NCBI GenBank assembly: GCA_026122225.1
Contig: JANEZZ010000522.1
Location: 124,001 to 188,000 of the forward strand
Origin: Heloderma charlesbogerti
Lineage: Eukaryota; Chordata; Lepidosauria; Squamata; Helodermatidae
Direction of reading: 5' to 3'
DNA length: 64,000 nucleotides
Below are positions 51,058-63,439 of this stretch, piece by piece. The translations under genes were made by a program, and so were the position numbers. Positions within the stretch are counted from its first letter, which is position 1. Each line of letters opens with the position of its first letter. The notes beneath the pieces are model-generated. The model was not told the origin of the DNA. It saw nothing but the letters and a program-made list of their open reading frames with translations, and ran no database searches.

Positions 51058-53110
51058 TCATAGAATCATAGAATCATAGAATAGTAGGGTTGGAAGGGGC
51101 CTACAAGGCCATTGAGTCCAACCCCCTGCTCAATGCAGGAATCCAAGTCAGAGCATCCCTGACAGATGGCTGTCCAGCCTCGTCTTGAATGCGTCCAGTG
51201 TGGGAGAGCCCACCACCTCCCCAGGTAATTGGTTCCATTGTCATATTGCTCTGACACTCAGGAAGTTTTTCCTGATGTTCAGCCGGAATCTGTCTTCCTG
51301 TCACTTGAGCCCATTATTCCGTGTCCTGCACTCTGGGATGATCAAGAAGAGATCCTGGCCTTCTTCTCTGTGACAACCTTTCAAGTACTTGAAGAGCGCT
51401 ATCATATCTCCCCTCAGTCTTCTGATCTCAAGGCTAAACATGCCCAGTTCTTTCAGTCTCTCTTCATAGGGCTTTGTTTCCAGTCCCCTGATCATCTTTG
51501 TCGCCCTCCTCTGAACCCTCTCCAGTTTGTCTGCATCCTTCTTAAAGTGTGGTGCCCAGAACTGGACACAGTACTACAGATGAGGCCTAACCAGTGCTGA
51601 GTAGAGGGGAACTAGTACTTCCTGGGATTTGGAAGCAATGCTTCTATGAATGCAGCCCAAAATAGCATTGGCCTATTTTGCAGCCACATCACATTGTTGG
51701 CTCATATTCAGCTTGTGATCAACAACAATTCCAAGATCTTTCTCGCTTGTAGTGTTGTTGAGCCACATATCCCCCATCTTGGAACTGTGCATTTGGTTTC
51801 TTTTTCCTGGGTGCAGAACTTGGCATTTATCCCTATTAAATATCATTCTGTTGTTTTCTGCCCAGAGCTCCAATCTATCCAGATCACTTTGAATTTTGTT
51901 TCTGTCTTCCAAAGTATTAGCTATCCCGCCCAATGTTGTGTCATCTGCAAATTTGATCAGCATTCCCTGCACCTCCTCCTCCAGGTCTTTAATAAAAATG
52001 TTGAAGAGCACTGGGCCCAGGACTGAGTCCTGCGGTACCCCGCTCGTTACCTCTCCCCAGTTTGGGAAGGTCCCATTGATAAGCACACTTTGAGTCCGAT
52101 TCTGTAGCCAACTGTGGATCCACCGGATCGTTGTTTCATCTAGCCCACTTTGAGCTAGTTTGCTCATCAGGAGATCATGGGGCACTTTGTCGAAAGCTTT
52201 GCTGAAGTTGAGGTATATGATACCTACATCATTCCCATGGTCTACAAGGGAGGTTACTTGATCAAAAAATGAGATCAGATTTGTCTGGCAAGACTTGTTT
52301 TTGACAAATCCATGTTGACTTCGAGTAATCATGGCATTCTTTTCAAGGTGCTTCCAGATGGATTGCTTTATCATCTGCTCCAGAATTTTCCCAGGGATTG
52401 ATGTCAGACTGACTGGTCTGTAGACCCCAGGTTCCCCCTTTTTACCCTTTTTGAAGATAGGGACAACATTAGCCCTGCCAGTTCCTTTATTACTCTAGGA
52501 TGCAGTTCATCTGGCCCTGGAGATTTGAACTCATTCAAAGTAATTAGGTGTTCCTTGACCATATGCCTATCAATCTCAAGCTGCAATCCTGCCCCTTCAG
52601 CCTGTACTTCGCCTTTGCCAGGGGGGTCATAGACCCTCTTTTGGGAGAAGACTGAGCCAAAGTAGGAATTGAGCACCTCTGCCTTTTCTTTGCCATCTGT
52701 TATCGTTTTGCCATCCTTATTTAATAGCTGAACAACCATTTCTTTCCTCTGCCTTTTACTATGCACGTAGCTAAAGAAAGCGTTTTTGTTATTTTTAGCA
52801 TCCCTCGCTAACCTCAGCTAGTTCTCAGCTTTAGCCTTCCTGACGCCATCCCTGCAATTCTGTGCTACCTGCCTGTACTCTTCCATTGTTACTTGGCCTT
52901 CTTTCCACTTCCTATATGTGTCCTTTTTTGTTTTCAGGTCATCCATAAGGTTTTTGTGGAGCCACATTGGCTTCTTCTGTTGCCTTCCACCTTTTCTTCT
53001 TGTTGGAATGGTTTGTGATTGTGCCTTGAGAATTTCCTTTTTTAAAAGCTCCCACCCATCTTGGACTCCTTTTCTCGTTAGCGTTGCTTGCCATGGGACC
53101 TTACTGATTA
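51058..53110 (-). mobile_element. CR1 LINE, 5'-truncated, inserted in L1
   Basis: The 3' end is ATAGAATCATAGAATCATAG (octamer repeats), then GGAAGGGGCCTACAAGGCC. It contains RT sequence on the minus strand (52374-51673: [51 protein letters not shown]) and part of the linker (52818-53147). The 5' truncation is at the KVPWQATL block near 53110, where L1 resumes. Confidence 0.88.
51673..52374 (-). pseudogene. CR1 reverse transcriptase fragment (233 aa)
   Basis: Contains RT motifs A (IIYLNFSKAFDKVPH), B ([20 protein letters not shown]) and C (FADDTTLGG) in one open frame. The usual QG in motif B is QD. The preceding segment is in another frame (52404-52766). Confidence 0.85.
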
Positions 53111-53562
53111 TCTGTCCAGGTCCACCATAAAAACATTTTCTTGCCAATTCTTAAATCTGGGTTTCCCCATAAAGTCAATTTAGCACCTGAAAATGGATCA
53201 AATTGTAATTGACGTGACATTATACGCCAAACCTCCCTAACTGCCAAAATTGTGGGAGGAGCGCTGTCTACCTTAACATGCAGAGAACCTAATGCTGTCC
53301 ATTTAAAGAGAGGCTCCAGACAAGAAGATTCCAATACTGACCATGGAAGAAAATCTATTTTGAGTGGGAAAGACTCTGGTTTTTCTTCAGATCATATAAA
53401 TCTTTCGCCTTTTACTAAAGCAGCACCACTTCATGACCACAGGTGAATTCTAGGATGTCCTTCAATGTCTTGCTCTCTGAACATGGGCCTGCTTGGTCTT
53501 TTCGACTTCTCAATAAACAGTGTCTTTTTAGAATTACTGACTATCTTATGCCTTTTCTACAG

Positions 53563-53661
53563 CTCCCCTCCCCTTCCTTTGCTCAGCTGTTGCTAAGTCT
53601 GCAGGTCCAGCCAGTCCTGAACAGCTTGTTAGATACTGAGCCAAGACTCTGTGCTGGGAAG
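53563..53661 (+). CDS. Isolated exon-like segment, unknown
   Basis: A 99-nt segment between acceptor ATGCCTTTTCTACAG and donor AAG|GTGAGT. It has 33 open codons in phase 0: LPSPSFAQLLLSLQVQPV, then LNSLLDTEPRLCAGK. No partner exon or domain was recognised, so it may be chance or part of an untraced gene. Confidence 0.22.
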
Positions 53662-54427
53662 GTGAGTGGGAGAGAAGCCCATCTGTTTCACATGGCAACA
53701 TGACCAGAAGAGTCTCACAGGAATTTATGCACTGAGAGAGGCGTGCCTCCTGGGGATGGGAAAGAATACTGTGAGGTTCTCGTAAACGTTGTGAGAATGG
53801 AGGGGACAAAACTCCAGGAGTTGACACATTCTCTCCTCACAAAGACCGAAGGACCCTAGCAGACCAAAACACTTCAGAGTCTGGTTCAGAAAGGCTGCCT
53901 TTATATGTATGACAGCTATCTCAGTTTAACAAACCACACTGGGCTGGCCCTACCGTTACACAGAGTAGGGCAATTGCCTCAAGCAACCGATTTGGGATGT
54001 CACAAAAGGGCAGCAAATGGTTAATTATTTCCATCAGCAGCAGCAGCATCCTTGTATTTCTACTGCCAGGGATGGGGAGAGGTGCTTATGGGATTTTCTG
54101 CCTCATGTACCAAAATAACTTGGCAGGCTGTGGGTACTATGCACCTTAATGTGGGACGGGGGAGGGGGGGAGCACCATTTGCTGCTCTGCCTTGGGCAGC
54201 AAAACTTCTGGGGCTGGACCTGAAACCACATCAGTAGTTCCTGATACAGAGAATGTGGCACGGTGGCATCCTACATAATGCTGTTGCTAAGCACGGTGGC
54301 TCATGTAACTCTCCCATGTCAGTGATACACTTACACAGCAATCCTGAACCTATTTTCCTGGGAGTAAGGCTCAATGAAATGGATGAGACTTACTTCTGAG
54401 TAGACATGCATAGGTTTGCACTGTAAG

Positions 54428-54552
54428 CCTTCCCCAACCTGAGAAGTTTTGGACTACAATTCCCAGAAGTAATGACTATTGGCCCTGCTAGTTGGGGCTG
54501 ATGGGACTGGAAGTCCAAAACATCTGGAAAGCACCAGGTTGGGGAAGACTGA
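54428..54552. mobile_element. hAT-type hairpin MITE
   Basis: CCTTCCCCAACCTGAGAAG and CACCAGGTTGGGGAAGACTG are inverted ends, with GGACTACAATTCCCAGAAGT and CTGATGGGACTGGAAGTCC arms. 53700-54425 and 54553-55580 show no gene. Confidence 0.62.
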
Positions 54553-55582
54553 TTTTACATGAAAGAATTGAAGAATTTCAGGGGATGGCAATTACTAGGA
54601 ATTGTTTTCTTATCCTATGAATTTCTTCCCCATCTATCTTATAAGCCTGAGACATGTGTTGTCATGTGTTGGCTAGATGAAGGCTCCACCATCCTTTGTA
54701 ACTGGGCTCGAGACTGGCTGTACGTGTGCTGGAGATCTTCGCATACCCCTTTGAGGCAGATACACAATTTGTGAGTTGCAGCAAGGTCTAAGTAGTTTGT
54801 TGTGCTGTTTACATAGAACGAGAATGAGGCAGCATCCTGCTACCCAGTAACCCAGTACAGATCAGGAATGGGCAGCAAGGGGGACAACTGGTCTCGGGTC
54901 ATCACCAATATAATGATTCCTAGGTGGGTATTACTTGCCCCCAATAGGCATGTGAGGGACTCATCCTCTATGTACAGTTCACAGCATTGGTGCAGCTTGT
55001 CATGATCTCACAGAGCTGAACTGAACAGAAGAGACCAGGCATCTCTGCAAAATGAACTGGAGCAACTGGCTAGTGCATGCAAGGGCAGCCTCTTCAATGC
55101 CAGTCAAATTGTGCTATAGGAAATTGGCTGCATATGTCTGGGCACCCAATCCAATTCATCAGGCAGAGGACGGCCCCAGCTCAAATGCAAGAACAAAGGT
55201 ACACGTGTGCACGTTTGCACATGAAAGCACACCCCTGGGAACAATTAGAGGTGCTTTCTTGATTGCGGGCATCTGAGTGCACACCCGCGCCTATCTAGCT
55301 TTACTGTGCTGTAACTTGAACTTCAAAGGGGAAATTACTGAAATACAAGAGTGAGTTACAATGGAACTAAGGGGTCAATGTAAGCGAATGGATCCACCAG
55401 TGGCAAAGGAATAGAACCAGCAGTACATTTTGATATTGTGATTATATAATACTCTACTTGGACGATAATGATGATAATAATAATAATAATACCCCTATGG
55501 TAATTAGAGGTGCCAGTTGCTGATATTCTTAGAGATAATACCAGAATATTGTAATACCAGTCACATTTGTGTACATCAGAGA

Positions 55583-55712
55583 TGATGAATCTGTGGTCCT
55601 TCAGATGTTGTTGGACTACAACTCCCATCATCCATCACCATTGGCTGTGCCGTCTAGAGTAAATAGGAGCTGCAATCTGACAACTGGAGAGCCACACACT
55701 CTCCATCCCTGG
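55583..55712. mobile_element. hAT-type hairpin MITE, diverged
   Basis: TGTGGTCCTTCAGATGTTG and GGACTACAACTCCCATCATC are the left arm. The right arm (AGGAGCTGCAATCTGACA, GAGAGCCACACACTC) is diverged. 55713-57640 holds no recognised gene. Confidence 0.55.
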
Positions 55713-57644
55713 TGTACATGATATTACTCACTTTCCACTGGAGATACAATATCATCCCATAAACCACACTATTTATAACTGTTGCAATACCATTATAGTT
55801 GTGCACATACTTTTGTGGGGAAGAGGGATGTGTGTTTGTTTTGGTCTCTTGAGCAAAGTGCAGCCATATGTTCTGAAGCAGAGGGAAATGTGTATTTCCT
55901 GCTTCTGTCTAGCTGTTAGACCTTCCCCCCCCCCTTTTTTTTTTAACCTGTGAGAGATTCTGCAGGAAATTAGTTTACATCCTAGGGACTTGAAATGTGA
56001 ATATTTAATTGACTCTGGAAATGCTACAAAAGATTTGGGGTGAGTGGGTTAGACATTATGCCACTAGTTTCTCTTGACTTTGTTGCGTTTAAGGCAGAGC
56101 TGTTTAGAATGGGCTTTGTCTTTAATATGGCTTAGCAGAAATGTCACCGATGAAGTGCATCAGTGGTGTTTTTGGAACTATGACAAAAGCCTGTCTTTGC
56201 TTTTACCTGGAACTGCTGAATCCTGGTTATGGAAGGGTAACTTTTCTGTGTCATGTGCCTTGGCTGAATTCAGTCAACAGTGCTAATACTTGTATTTTAA
56301 TTCTTAATTTTCCTACATCTAATTCTAATTTCTGTGTCCTTATATCATTATTTATAGCTTGTTTAAAGTTCCCCTGTCATTTTGTCTGGAGTTGTAAATG
56401 TGTTTTATATCTGATCTATGATTTGAAATACTGCTGGGGTTGGTTCCACACTTTGTGTAGATCGGCTGAAATCAGTTGGACTTGCATTAATTGTGACTAA
56501 CTTAGGTCCCATTGATTTCAATGGGCATAACTAAATCTAGATCCAACCCCTGGTCTTTACAAATGTTAGAGGAGTATTCTCATGGGAACACACATCAGAA
56601 TAATGACATTTGCTTGCAACTTCCAGATTATGCCTCCCTATTTGGCTTAAAACAAGGGAACTGGTGGCAGTACAATATCCTTGGGATTAGGGCTTGATTT
56701 AGACCTGGTTTAATCTAAGCCTCAGACACTGTAAAATTTAGGAGAGTATAGCAAGTTTTCTTAAGGGTCTGTCTAGATCTTAGAATGGGTAATGTTGAAA
56801 CACTGTGGTTTTCCCATTTAAAAATACCAACTGATGTTCTTTGGATTCTACCAGCCTGTGCATCCGTCATTCTACTTTCCATGCCTCAAACTGTGCCCAA
56901 GACCCTGTGCTGGAAGGATAGGACAAATCAAGAGCTTCGTATATCTTCTTTTCACAGTCGGGGAATTATTTCCACTTGGTTTGGGATTTGCTGCTCTGCT
57001 AATTTTGTTGTCTCCTCAGTTACCCATTGTCCCACATTTCCGAACGCATCCCCTTCCCTCCTCCCCATCACTCTTCTCTGTCCACTCCCTTGGGATCCTG
57101 GCAGGTACACAAGGAAGCCGATCCATCAACTCAAATATCACTGAGTTTTACAGAGATGCAGAGCTGTCTGACCTTTAGAATGATTTGGTGCTCGGGTTCC
57201 CTTCCTTGGTTGGAAGATGCTCTCTCCCTCTCTCCCCCACCCCCCGTGCTGTAACCTTCTACTCTGTGCCCCTGCATTTATTTATAAGAACTATCAATAA
57301 TTGAGATGCTGCCTGCATGTCTGCCTCTTGTCTTGGCCCCTGCCATTTCCCTATTTCAAGCTGCCTGTTCTGGTTAGTTATGCTTTTAATTTTCTCCCTC
57401 TGCCTTGTTAGGAATGTCAGAATCACCCACCTGGAACAAACCAAGGAGTCACCTTTTGCCAAATTAGAGAGCAAGAGCAGCCTCCTTGGCTCACTGACCC
57501 ACCTTCCTCTGAATTAGGGAATGAATGGGTAGAAAGTTCAGAACAGTTCAAGGTCCCCACAGTAGCAGAATATTGGGCATTTCCTCTAACTTGGCTAAGC
57601 ACTGATCATGTGAAGCAGATCTATTCACAATATATACCATACAT

Positions 57645-58400
57645 AGGGAGGGGTGTAGGACCTCAGGCCCTGGGGCCAAATTTGGCTCATCAGCAGTCCC
57701 AATCCAGCCTGCCCAGGGTCCCAAACTGGCCCTCTGGAGATCCCCAAACCAAGCCCCCTCCTGCTGGCTCCACCACATTTTCCCCAACCACTGAACATTT
57801 GGTGGTTTCCTGGCTTTTATATGTTTTTTTCCCCATTCTAAAAGATTGAAATACCTCTCCTATTCAGTGTGGGCTCTGGGATTTTGAGGGCCCTGGGACA
57901 AGACACCCTCAATGGCCCCCCTCCATCAGTCTTTCTTCTCATGGCTATTGTTAAGAGCTGCTGTTGCTCTGCATCCTCCTTCTCATCATTGCAACTACTT
58001 GCTTGCTTGACAGGCAGAGAGCCAGTGAGGATGTAGGCTGTAGCATTTACTGCTCCTCCTTGTCACCACCACCATTATCTGGGCCAGAGAGGTAGTCAGT
58101 GAACAAGCCAGTTGCAATGGTGAAGAGGAGGAGGAAATCCAGGGGGCTCTTGCCAGTGAGCCTTGCTGGGGTGTAGGCCCTCAGCAGGTGCCTGATCACC
58201 CCTACCCTTGACGCCAGCCCTGCTCCTGAGGCTTAGTTACTGGGAGTAAGAAATTTAAGGTACAATATTTTTTGTATTTTCAGTCCCACTCCCCTTTGTC
58301 TTCAGCCCTGCCCACCACTGGAATGCCCCGCTCTGCCCCGCCCCGAGCTTCTCTGTAGCAGAATTTGACTCTTGGGCTGAAAAAGGTTCAACACCCATAT
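57645..58400 (+). repeat. H300 element interrupted by a G320 repeat
   Basis: H300 left half (GGTGTAGGACCTCAGGCCC to AAAGATTGAAATACCTCTCC) stops at about 57860. A G320 copy follows (57868-58225: GTGTGGGCTCTGGGATTTTG to CGCCAGCCCTGCTCC). H300 then resumes (CTTAGTTACTGGGAGTAAG to AAAAAGGTTCAACACCC). The order suggests G320 inserted into H300, so G320 is itself mobile. Confidence 0.6.
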
Positions 58401-60020
58401 GTTATGGCATAAAGCCTAATTTACAGAGATTTATTTATTTATTTAAAATATCTCTTGGTCACCTGTTAGGGCAGGAGCCTTCCCAAGGCAGCATACAACA
58501 AAAAAAAATACATAATAAAAACCAATGCAGTATTAAAAATGGTAAAAACACAATAAAAAAAAAGCAAGAGCAGTAAACAGTAGATGGCAAGGCTTAGACT
58601 TCACTATGTGGGCCTAGGCCAGGTTCTAATCTCTTAGTAGGAGCTCAGTCTCCACCACTCCAGTGATTGTATGACAGTGGCATATTGGCTGCTTCCAGAC
58701 AAGGTTTTCATGGCGCCATTACCCTGCCTCATTCATGGAATTTTATAGTGGGGTCCAGACTTCAGCATCTTCCACTCATGTTCCTCCTGTGTTTTCTCAC
58801 TGCTTCTTCCACCATTTTTCTGAATGCAGAAAATCTATTAAGAAGACAGAACTGCTACACAAAGCCTTCTGCTAGTGGTAGGAGCCCTCCGTCTGGAAGC
58901 ACCCATGGATGACCTATAAAAAGTGAGTAAATGAAGCATGGCAATTTCACACTAAATACCTAATGTGCAAGCACTCCCAGGCTCCACTAATAGCGGTAAG
59001 GATTAGATATTATGATCCAGTGGCCACTGACCAGACTGTTCACTTCCACCTTCTTTGGAAGAATGCCAAAATATCTCCTGACCCGGGGCCTAAACTACTT
59101 TATGCTCAATGACCACTGCAACTCATTCCCCACTGCAATGAGGTAGGACCTCTAGCTAAACTGTAGTAGCTGCTACACTAACAGGGACAATGACCCCATT
59201 GGCTCTCATGCTCTGAGCATCCTGCATGACATCAGAGCAGCAAGCAGGCAGCAAGGGAGCCAACAAGGAGCAAACTGGCAATATCATCACAGGACAATGC
59301 CTAGAGGAGGGGGAAGCCATGGAAGGGGATAAAAACAGCTTTGCGTAACACTGGGAAAGAACCCTGGGGAAGAAGGATGAGGATAAACTGAGCCTCTTCC
59401 TGGCTTTGTGTTAACAGGGCTTAATTCAACTTAATTTCTTAAATACCTCATGAAATAAATTTCTCTAGGTGTTTTACAATTTAAAACATCATCAGCATCG
59501 AAATAAATTGGAATAAAATCAACAATATAAAACTAATACACATACAAACACAGCATAAAATACAATATCATGTGTAAGAGGTAAAAGAACCTTGCAGAGA
59601 CAAAAATAATAAAATACTAAACGCTAAAATATATTTAAATACTTTAAAAGTCTTTATTATTTATTTGTTTGTTTGTTACATTTCTATACCACCCAGTAGC
59701 CGAAGCTCTGTTTAAGGGTGAAGAATACTAACCTCCATCTCTGAGGCTGCCCTAAACATCTGGACAGCTAAACCTTGTGAGTCCTTGGTGGATCACACTC
59801 ACATTCTTTATACCTATCAAAACACTCCAAATTGCAGGCTTAGGGAAATTAAGAAAAGTAATGAAATTTGCATAAATGCCTTAATATGAATAGCACTGTA
59901 GAATCTAGATTTATGAGCTTAGGAATTCTTCTTTGCATAAGGTACAAAACTCAGCCTGCATCTCCCTTCTGGAAGTCATCATGTTTTTGCCTTATTTATC
60001 TATCAGTAATTATACCTTAA
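58401..60020. other. No gene recognised
   Basis: It has retroposon-tail-like pieces at 58430-58520 and 59657-59720 (TACATTTCTATACCACCCAG), a common squamate LINE 3' word. No exon or RNA gene was identified. Confidence 0.45.
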
Positions 60021-60024
60021 GATA

Positions 60025-60390
60025 GGATGAAGAACCTCTTTCAGCCCAGGGGACGAATTCAGTTTCAGAGAAACTCTCAGAAGCTGCATTCCAGTGGTGG
60101 GCAGGATGGGAGGCAAAAGGGATGGTGCTAACCCCCCCCCCCCAGCATATTTTAGCTTAAAGCTCTTACTCAGCCTTAGGAGAGGCATGTCAAACTTTTA
60201 GAATGGGGAAAAACTGCACAAAAGCTTGGAAACCAACAAATGATCAGTAGTTGGGGGAAAGGGAGTAGAATCAGGGAAGGGGGCATGTCTATCTGGGGAA
60301 GCTCAGAAAGCCAAATTAGGACCCCAGGTAGGCTGGGCTGAAATTCCAGGTGAGCTGGATTTGGCCCGTGGGACTGACGTTCTACACCCC
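60025..60390 (-). mobile_element. H300 hAT-like element, reverse copy
   Basis: GAAGAACCTCTTTCAGCCC at the left and CTGACGTTCTACACCCCTG at the right are the reversed family ends. The interior has CATATTTTAGCTTAAAGCTC. Confidence 0.6.
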
Positions 60391-61169
60391 TGCCATAAAG
60401 TTTATGGTATGTGATTGGAATAGATCTGCTTCATGGGATCAGGAGTGCTTAGCCAAGGAGCAGACCGTTTACAGCACTACTATTTCTGGCTTAGGGCTTC
60501 TTCTTTCACCCTGCCATCCTCAGAAAGGATTAGGGATTCTCCCCAGATCTTTAGTCCCCTGGAGCAGTGCTGCGCACTGCCTGTTAGCTCTGGTGGGGCG
60601 GGGGATGCAGGAATAGAGAGCTGGTTAACGCAACAAAAGGAGGTGGATCTGTCACAGACAGTCACTTCATCAGGACAGTGATATGTAGCTTGCGGGCTCC
60701 AGGAGCCTGTCATGATTCCCACCGGCATCCAGCCCTCATCACCCCAACCTTGACTGCCATTCTCCTTGCCAGGGTAGTGGACAGAGACGCCTTATCTGAT
60801 CACACGGGGGCTGGAGCTTGTTCCTGCTGAATGGATGTTCCTCAGCTGAAGCAGATACAGTTGAGGCATCTCTGGTGACACTCAGCCCCTTATTAACAGC
60901 AGTGAAGAGGAGGCAGGTAAGACCCAACTTGCGATCTAGTTCACAAATGGAATCACTGATGGGGAAGTCCATCGCTCTGGGTCGGAGCAAGTATAGGTTG
61001 AAGCAATGCTGAGAAAAGCCCCTGGCTTACCAATTGGTTCAGCAAGGAAGTTGCTATCTATGAATGACCTTCTTCCCAGACTCCAATAATAACTTGTTCA
61101 CGTGGAGAGGCATAAGATCATCTTTGTATCATGTGTATTTGTATCATCATGTGTATTTCACTCACTACT

Positions 61170-61395
61170 TAGTAACCTGAATGGTGCCCATGGAGTGCAC
61201 ACACACATTTGCATTCAATTTCTGCTGTTGGTGCTGTTTTTTGTTTTAAATAGTTTTAAAATTTTTCAATTGTTTTAACTTTTTTATTTTAATTTTTTTT
61301 AACTGGTGCCAGTTTTAACTGTAAGTCACCTTGGGGGTCCTAACTGAGCTGAAAGGAAATTCATACATTTACAAATAATAAATAAAGAATAAAAC
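61170..61395 (+). repeat. LINE-type 3' tail
   Basis: CTGTAAGTCACCTTGGGGGTC, GCTGAAAGGAAATTCATACA and AATAATAAATAAAG resemble the shared squamate retroposon tail. 60391-61169 holds no recognised gene. Confidence 0.4.
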
Positions 61396-61619
61396 AAACA
61401 AATATATTTGGGGGGGCTGAACAAAGTCTTCCATTTCAGACAGTACAACCTCCAGGCAAGTTTGAGTGCACTTTGTTTTGGAACTGAGCACTCATTACAC
61501 TCCAGCTTGGACTGACCTGGGCTACCAACAGTATGTGTGGGAACAAACTCAAGTGACTGCTATAAAAACAAGAACAATGCCACACTTTTAATCAGAGGAT
61601 AAATCCACCATTCATGGTC

Positions 61620-62395
61620 AAGATGTTACTCCAGCTTTATACCACAGTCAATAAGATCCCATGCTGGCCCAAACACATACATGATAGATTTGCTTGCGTC
61701 AACATTTATATCCACTTGTCACACCAAGTAAGTAATACGTTGATTGCTCAATCCAAAGTTCATTGCAAAATATACAAACTTAAAATTTAAAATGCTATTA
61801 TACAATATCAAAAAATTGCACATAAAGTTAAAACAACAAAACTATAAGATACATATCAAGTCTTTACTAAAGTTAAAATAGGGTGGATATACAACAATAA
61901 TATAGCGTAAAGGAACCTTTAGTATCATGTCAATCATCTTACATTCATATCTCTGAATCTTTATAACAATTCACACTGATAGCGTCCAAAAACTTTGTTC
62001 TACATCTAGTGGCTTTCACTGCAAATACCACGACCCTCTGTATCACATATGGGTTGGTGGATTGTAATAAATAACTCAATTTCTCCTTTACACCCCTGTA
62101 TTTCACTTTCTTTAGGAGAGGCTCTAAATAACTTTCTCTTATGTCTCTATATAATTGATACTCAAGTACATAATGAGCTAAGTCCAGGACTAGTTCTCCA
62201 CAAACACATCTGATCTTCTACTGGTATACCATGAAATCTCCCCCATTTCATCATAGTATTCATCATTTCATCATAGTATCGTTCATATCTTAGACTTGTA
62301 AAAGCTTTCCATTATTCCATTTTCATAGGAACTGACAAGTATTTCTCATATTGGTGCAGTTGTTTTGTACTACCTAACCATTTTGCTGTTTCTGA
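61620..62395 (-). mobile_element. LINE C-terminal relic, family uncertain
   Basis: On the minus strand the stretch from about 62225 down to about 61945 is open and reads RCVCGELVLDLAHYVLEYQL, then YRDIRESYLEPLLKK and later FAVKATRCRTKFLDAISVN before a TGA. A CxC...H...(C)QLY pattern near the C-terminus is typical of several non-LTR retrotransposon families. No reverse transcriptase motif is in view, so the clade is open. Confidence 0.5.
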
Positions 62396-62439
62396 TGATG
62401 TCGAAGCTCGGATGATGTCAGATATGGGGCGAAGGAGGG

Positions 62440-62815
62440 GGAAGGGGTGGGGGGAAAGGAATCACATGAAAAAGGGAGTTGTTGTGATCCTTCATTTAAA
62501 ATGGAAGCAGAAAGCCCCGTTTTAAATGCAGGATTTTAGGCTGGTGTAGAGATGCCCTGAGTCTTCCATTATCTTTCATTGATCTCACTCCTCTTCTTGC
62601 CGCTTTACCTCTTTTCACGGATGGAACTCAAGCGGGACACAATGGGGTAATTTGATAGCTCATTATCTGCGATCTATTTAAAAATAGAACAAAGGACATT
62701 TAGTGCAGGAGATGCCTTGGAGGGTCACAGTGGCATGTAAAGAGCCCACAAACTTCCATGAGGGAGCAACCTCAATCGCAGGATAAAAGCTCCATGTGAA
62801 CAAAGCCAAAGCCAA
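62440..62815. repeat. R340-related repeat, rearranged copy
   Basis: GCAGAAAGCCCCGTTTTAAA and GATTTTAGGCTGGTGTAGAG match 2.5 kb in the same orientation. GATAGCTCATTATCTGCG, TTTAGTGCAGGAGATGCC and ACAAACTTCCATGAGGGAG match the other half in the reverse orientation, so one half is inverted relative to the 2.2 kb copy. Confidence 0.5.
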
Positions 62816-63010
62816 TCAAAAGGCATTGTGCAGCTATTCCATCTTTTCCTCCTTGATTACTTGTGGCAAGAAGGAAGATGGAGGAAGCTGTGAGAAAATA
62901 CAGGGTGCTTACAAATGCAAGACGAAGTCATTGTGTGAAGCCCCCCCTCCCCCAATTCCATGACCGAGGTAGGGTGCTAGTAAAATTATCACACCGAGTC
63001 AAGGTAATTA

Positions 63011-63225
63011 GTGCAATCCTATGCACATTTAGACTGAAAACCCCCCTATAACTCTCAGCAGTCTCCAGCCAGCCATTCTGACTTGGGAATGCTGCGAGCT
63101 GTAGAACCTTTTTCTGTCTACAGGTTCTACAACTCGCAGCATTCCCAAGTCAGAATGGCTGGCTGGAGACTGACTGCTGGGAGTTATAGGGGGTTTTTCT
63201 GTCTAACGTGCATAGGATTGCACCC
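63011..63225. mobile_element. Near-perfect 215-bp palindrome (Harbinger-like foldback)
   Basis: The left arm starts GTGCAATCCTATGCACAT and the right arm ends GTGCATAGGATTGCACCC. The arms are about 105 bp and pair almost completely with only a few bases between them near 63118-63123. The central halves (ATTCTGACTTGGGAATGCTG) are extra relative to the 120-bp members. TAA follows at 63226. Confidence 0.75.
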
Positions 63226-63439
63226 TAATACAAAGCCACAAACAGCTCAGGACCCAGGTACTCGAAGGACTGCATTCCCCAATAGCAACCACCCTGGGAT
63301 TTAAGTCAGCCAGGGAGGCTTTGCTTGCGGTGCCCTTGGGTAATGTGGCCAATGGGGATACCACACCTGACAGGGCTGGTATCGCCCCATATATGGCACT
63401 CTCTTCCAGTAGAAACTTGGCCGTCCCACATATTGTTGT

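Larger units (their letters stand above)
50055..53423 (-). mobile_element. L1 LINE, 5'-truncated, split by CR1
   Basis: The 3' poly(A) is the T/A-rich start at 50055-50075. The minus strand reads L1 ORF2 C-terminal sequence (CWRCNAVNASFIHTFWKCPM then AASFWKEVIVRINF). The other piece is at 53110-53423 (WRIMSRQLQFDPFSGAKLTL, KKMFLWWTW). An 11-bp duplication CACCACTTCAT flanks the whole (50044-50054 and 53424-53434). Stops and frameshifts make it inactive. Confidence 0.8.

Noticed and set aside
56785..57254. Three overlapping plus-strand frames of 75-119 codons
   Set aside because: They overlap in different frames, have no domain and no convincing exon borders.
60739..61012. Opposed small frames near a CAG|GTAAGA donor
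   Set aside because: There is no clear acceptor, domain or partner exon, and both strands are open, suggesting chance.
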